A stretch of DNA of 64,000 nucleotides, from contig CM049315.1 in the NCBI GenBank assembly GCA_026874595.1, positions 20,109,664-20,173,663 of the forward strand, in the 5' to 3' direction. Within the stretch, counting starts at the first letter, position 1. Every line of letters begins with the position of its first letter. The DNA comes from Sipunculus nudus (lineage: Eukaryota; Annelida; Sipuncula; Golfingiida; Sipunculidae). This document shows, in pieces, positions 60,246 to 64,000 of the stretch. The notes beneath the pieces were generated by a model. That model had not been told where the DNA came from and did no database searches. It saw only the letters and a program-made list of their open reading frames with translations. Position numbers and translations under genes: made by a program.

Positions 60246-60668
60246 AACCACAGATATATCCCTGTTGTATCAGTTTGCTTATGTTCCCACTGTCTAAATG
60301 CGGTGTTGCGGAAATAATCATCGCATGGATTCTGTCATGCACATATTTGTACCAAAAACGTCGCCACCTCTCACTTCGGCGTCGTTGCTCGGACACCCCG
60401 TTAGCACAAGCATCGTTCCGTTTCTCAACGTATATTCAATTTATCATCGATTGTAATTCTTTTTTTCTTTTGGAAATAATGTTCATTTCTAAAAGGAATT
60501 TCACATCATTTTATTACCATTTTTATTTCTTTAAATAATCCTGAATACGTCATTTTTTTAAATTAAGCTGTGTCAAGCGAGAGTTTTATCACACCCAGCC
60601 AAAAAACAGGTGACGACGTGATCTTTTGTCCACTTTTGATTGGCAGCTGCTCAAGGATGATTGACGTG
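60246..60668. other. Right remainder of the 6.8-kb insertion
   Basis: Two overlapping open frames on opposite strands (plus 60218-60538; minus about 60254-60437, containing NDACANGVSEQ) without recognised domain. It ends at the inverted terminus. Confidence 0.35.
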
Positions 60669-60682
60669 TCGGAACCGTCAAT

Positions 60683-60815
60683 TACACTATCGGTGAGTAT
60701 TACATGATCAACTGATGTGTTATAATTTGGTGTTACATTGCTGGTTAAATTTTATTTCATTATCAGTTAATTTAACATTATAAGATGACTATTACATTAT
60801 CAATTGTAACAGAGC
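60683..60815 (+). repeat. Degenerate ~24-bp array, right part
   Basis: Continues the array of 53735-53889: ACACTATCGGTGAGTATTA, TTACATTGCTGGTTAAATTT, TTTCATTATCAGTTAATTTA, TTACATTATCAATTG. Same orientation as the left part. Confidence 0.6.
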
Positions 60816-62391
60816 CTCATCGTACTCTAGAAGATTATGGAATGGGTGGCAACCATATCTGTTCTCGGGAAATCGTCTTAGTCCTCCTCTCATAAACCAT
60901 GCATGATGAATCATTAATTGAAAGATCAAAAAATAATTTATTGTCGTATATATATTAAAAGCTATTGTCACAGAACTAACATACCCACTGAATCAACAAT
61001 GTACCATTTTTCACTGTGTCAAAACCATCTTTACAACAATACAATGTACCAAAACCATATTTAATTTATAAATAGCACCCAGTTGTCGCGCAATTAGCGA
61101 ATATAATTGTCAGGACCTCTTATCATTTTGAACTAGATTGCATGAATGACACTAAAATAATTAGTCTGAATAAAATGTATTGAACAACTAAAGATCAAAG
61201 TGGCCTCATGTTAAATCGAAGATGAATGGTTTGTCAAATATATTAGGTCATCGTTGAATCAGATTTTGCATCCTTGCCTTGTAATGTATGCATATTAAGA
61301 AATATGCAATATATTAATGATCGGAGCAAAGATAATACAAATACCTTGTTTATCGCAAAATAAGAATTTTTTCTTGTTTTTCTTCAAAGAAAATAAACCT
61401 TTCCCAATACACTAGCGACGCCTATCGATGACGGCTCACATTTACACTTCAGGTCTTAGCCTCGGTAAAGCGTTTTATCTGTATCTTTGATAGGGGTTTC
61501 TGTCTTATGTGTTTATTTCAATATATTCCAACAGGATAGCTCATTCAGCAAGTGCTGTATTTCAATGATGTCCTGCTACAATACTTAAACATGAGATACA
61601 ACAAATGCAAATGACACAAGTGCACGATTACAATATGAGGGTAGTTGACATCTTTGACAGTGAAGTTGTATTTCCACAAGATTATATCAGCTTAATCGAG
61701 TACACTGACTATTGAAACAATCAAAAACATCTAATGACCAAATGGGCTTCGCTGATAGATGAACATATTATATGGAAATAGAGTCTCTGTGTATGAAACG
61801 ACACTTACAAGATGAAAAACTTTGAGGGAAAAACCGTAGAAGGGATATAAAAGTTTTAAAACATAAAATAGTTTACTTTTACTGGAGTATGCGTTTCAAC
61901 AACCCCTTGAACGATGGATTAGACTTGGCTTTACGGGGAGAAGTAGCAAGACTTCCGAGGAAAAGCTCCCGAGTATGACAATGAAGTTTTGTATTGTTGT
62001 GTTTAGAGTATAAGGAGTACAATCTTGTAAATAGATACTTGTGGCAAATTAGAGAAATATAGATAAGTGAAAATCGGTAACAAAGTGTAATATCGGTAAT
62101 ATCGGTAACAAACAGAAACGCATGTGTGCCCTAGATAAATGCGGCGAGATCAACAATGTTCAGTTACTGTACCTCAGTGTGTTATCGACTTATGCGCTAA
62201 CATCATTTGAGCAAGATTGCCTCTTGAGACCTTGAAAAATGCGTCAGGTAATCCATATTCGAACTTGACCTTGCTCTTCATGTAGGATATCAATGTCGTT
62301 AGCATGGTGACTGTATTTCAAATTGTTTTCAAGTTCCGAGCAATAGTTGCGCTCCTTTCTGTCTAAGAAGCTAGTGTCCCAATTGTTTAAG
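60816..62391. other. Noncoding region, nothing recognised
   Basis: AT-rich. TATCGGTAA repeated around 62092-62108 is the only local repetition I noted. It probably lies downstream of the minus-strand gene at the window end. Confidence 0.45.
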
Positions 62392-62404
62392 AATATATAT
62401 ATAT

Positions 62405-62447
<43 letters not shown>
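62392..62447. repeat. TA microsatellite (interrupted)
   Basis: (TA)n with two CATACA interruptions. Confidence 0.95.
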
Positions 62448-62450
<3 letters not shown>

Positions 62451-62717
62451 GAATGTTTTAAAAATATACAAATATCAGTACGTTGATTTAAAAATTAACC
62501 AGAAGAAATTACCCATCGTCTAAGAAAAGATATAACATAAAATCTGTTAAAACGGACATTGGCAACGCAAGATAACATATATCCAGATGAATTTTCAGAT
62601 TGCTTGTTCCTCTCTTTAAAATTCCGAAGGTATTAACAATCAAAAGGCACTCTAGGGCCAGCGCAAATATTAACGTTCAAACCGATTGCCAGCCCTGGTA
62701 TACTTTATCTATTATTG

Positions 62718-62966
62718 TCAGCTACTGTCGAAAGAACTGAAGCTGTCTCTTTCGTCAGACACAGGCCTGTCGTAATACACCTGTGTATTGTAACAGTAAG
62801 CTTGCCCTGTAGCGGGAAACTCACAACCTGTTTCAGTAAAGTTAAGGTGTTCAGTTCCGCTCCCAGTGATTTCTTGGCCATTTTCTGCATCAGCTTGAAG
62901 CAAATTTTGTACTTCGACATTTCCGTATAATTTTTCTTGTCGGTAATGCTCTCCGGTTTCCGGTGG
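62718..62966 (-). other. Open frame continuing past the stop of the terminal exon
   Basis: Directly after the TAA at 62967-62969 the same minus-strand frame stays open for 82 codons to a stop at 62718-62720. It reads PPETGEHYRQEKLYGNVEVQ and later QVYYDRPVSDERDSFSSFDS. Its composition (Glu, Gln, Gly, Thr, Asn, Tyr) matches the annotated tail, and YRQEKL...VEVQ...ITGSG parallels NRQAEI...MEVP...VTGTG upstream, so it looks like former or conditional coding sequence. Confidence 0.5.
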
Positions 62967-63638
62967 TTAATATTGTACTTCAAGATTGCCGGTTCCGGTG
63001 ACTGCTGGGCATGGACGTTCAGCATTTTTAACGAAATACGGTACTTCCATAAACTCTGTTATTTCGGCCTGGCGGTTTTCCTCTACCTGGCCATAACCGT
63101 CTCGGATTTCGTTTGAATGCTGTTTCTGTTCACTCTTGTCGCCCCCTTCCTCTCGAAATGTTGAGAATACCTCTGAATAAGTACCTTCTTGTTCCGGTTT
63201 GGCGGCTTGGCCGTTTGACCAAGTATTTTCATACAGCGGCATCACGTCTGGTAAAAGATGGAAATACAGAATAAATCACTATATATTATGGTCAGTGCCG
63301 TGTGCTCCTATCATGAGTTAATGCGATGCGTGCCCAAATATTAATATTGAAGCAAAACTACATCAAAAGTAGCCATATATTTACATTATATTTTTGGCTT
63401 GTGAAAAAAATCTCATTCCTCAATTTCAATTAAAATACATCTAGTTATAAAATGAGGAAACAAACACAAACACAGGGCTTAGAGAACCTACATATCTAGA
63501 CATTTATTGTTCAACAAGTGTTCTTTTCCTTACCCTCATTATCCTTACTGGGAGAGGAAAAATGTGTGACGTAGTCGTGAGGGACGCTGACAGAAAATGG
63601 ACGAGAAATCCATCTGGGCTTTTTCGTCTTGCGCTGTT
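62967..63638 (-). CDS. C-terminal two exons of a tyrosine-rich (cytoplasmic tail?) protein, partial
   Basis: Exon 63534-63638 has a good acceptor (TTTTGTAATTTAG|AA) and donor (GAGG|GTAAGG). Exon 62967-63247 has acceptor TTTTACCAG|AC. Splicing out the 286-bp intron (63248-63533) keeps frame through a shared Asp codon (NE-D-VMPLYENT). The product reads QRKTKKPRWISRPFSVSVPH, then SSPSKDNEDVMPLYENTW, TYSEVFSTFREEGG, and ends VTGTGNLEVQY at TAA (62967-62969). The basic QRKTKKPR stretch followed by acidic, Gln/Glu-rich sequence with several tyrosines (YENT, YSEV, YGQV) suits the juxtamembrane and cytoplasmic part of a type I receptor; YENT fits a Grb2-type pYxN site. Upstream exons lie beyond the window. 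No family is recognised. A possible donor at 63991 (ACAG|GTATTG, minus) may end the preceding exon in the required phase. Confidence 0.65.
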
Positions 63639-64000
63639 CTAAATTACAAAAGAGGCATCTTGAAGGAATTCACAAGGGAATTATAAATATCAACAATGTT
63701 CCATGCAATTCCTCTAGCTAGACGTATATTTTATACATACATGTGTATGAGTACCCATTTCAGTTTGACAATTATTCTTAAGTTAAGGTTTAAATATTAT
63801 GACGCAGTATGACATTTTCTAATGTTCGGTGAACCAAATGCCTATTTATAAAAAAATCTTAAAAAACCTAAAGAGTTGATTCTTTATGCGAAATGCCCTT
63901 TTTCCACAGATTCCTACTCTGACAGATCTCACTTTGCCAGTTAGAGACAGATTTTACTCAATCAGCCAGCTATGTCCACATTATCCAATACCTGTCAATG
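63639..64000. other. Probable intron of the minus-strand gene, to window end
   Basis: AT-rich sequence without coding character. The minus strand has a candidate donor (ACAG|GTATTG) about ten bases from the window end. Confidence 0.4.

Larger units (their letters stand above)
53890..60682 (+). mobile_element. 6.8-kb insertion bounded by 14-bp inverted repeats
   Basis: ATTGACGGTTCCGA at 53890-53903 has its exact complement TCGGAACCGTCAAT at 60669-60682. Outside both ends lies the same degenerate TTACATTATCGGTT array in the same orientation, as expected if the block inserted into it. I see no clear target duplication. Contents in order: a GC-rich leader, a SWIM/YqaJ-family exon fragment (53993-54305), repeats (54323-54822), a hairpin (56075-56144) and the nested foldback-like element (56434-60239). 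No transposase is recognised, so the superfamily is unassigned. The right terminus contains its own small dyad (ATTGACG...CCGTCAAT). Confidence 0.55.

Noticed and set aside
59790-60251. 153-codon minus-strand frame of repeated SRTYDIL heptads, and its plus-strand partner
   Set aside because: It is the 21-bp minisatellite translated; both strands are open because the period is a multiple of three, and no splice or family support exists.

Overview
This is AT-rich animal nuclear DNA with no bacterial or viral gene layout. Short exons with GT/AG splice signals, microsatellites, several DNA-transposon footprints, long minisatellites and two decayed multicopy gene fragments all point to an invertebrate. 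The repeat types and gene families fit a lophotrochozoan, probably a bivalve mollusc; that placement is an inference from recall, not a search. Most of the window is intergenic or intronic, and nearly all short open frames are chance or lie in tandem repeats.

Layout. 0-9 kb: an RFX-like X-box at the edge, a compact promoter with heat-shock-element pentamers and a TATA box (636-771), and an LTR-like retroelement piece (929-1226) with a 5'-truncated relative at 21114-21440; the rest is plain. 9.1-10.7 kb: a non-autonomous hAT element with a perfect 8-bp target duplication. 11.6-14.0 kb, minus strand: a decayed intron-containing gene of a multicopy animal family with a Tudor-like C-terminus. 16-27 kb: old local duplications, an element family ending in a near-perfect hairpin (22.6-23.5 kb, again at 48.0 kb), and a weak LTR candidate. 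27.15-27.75 kb: a 40-bp minisatellite. 28-40 kb: mostly featureless. 40.5-41.8 kb: a satellite with trimeric higher-order structure. 46.6 kb: a PIF/Harbinger-like MITE. 48.8-50.6 kb: an array of small palindromes running into three near-identical copies of a ~540-bp unit. 52.2-52.6 kb: a 25-bp minisatellite of 19 units.

The most interesting region is 53.7-60.8 kb. A degenerate ~24-bp array is split by a 6.8-kb insertion bounded by perfect 14-bp inverted repeats. Just inside its left end is a first-exon-like fragment of a SWIM zinc-finger (YqaJ-type) family. Nested in it is a 3.8-kb foldback-like element with a 6-bp target duplication, identical termini, long diverged inverted arms and palindromic 21-bp minisatellites in both arms; a pogo-like terminus lies in its centre.

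At the right edge (62.97-63.64 kb, minus strand) two exons splice in phase to encode a tyrosine-rich, probably cytoplasmic, C-terminal tail. Its frame stays open for 82 codons beyond the stop and keeps the same internal repeat pattern, suggesting the stop truncates a longer tail. It is the only protein-coding gene here that may be functional.
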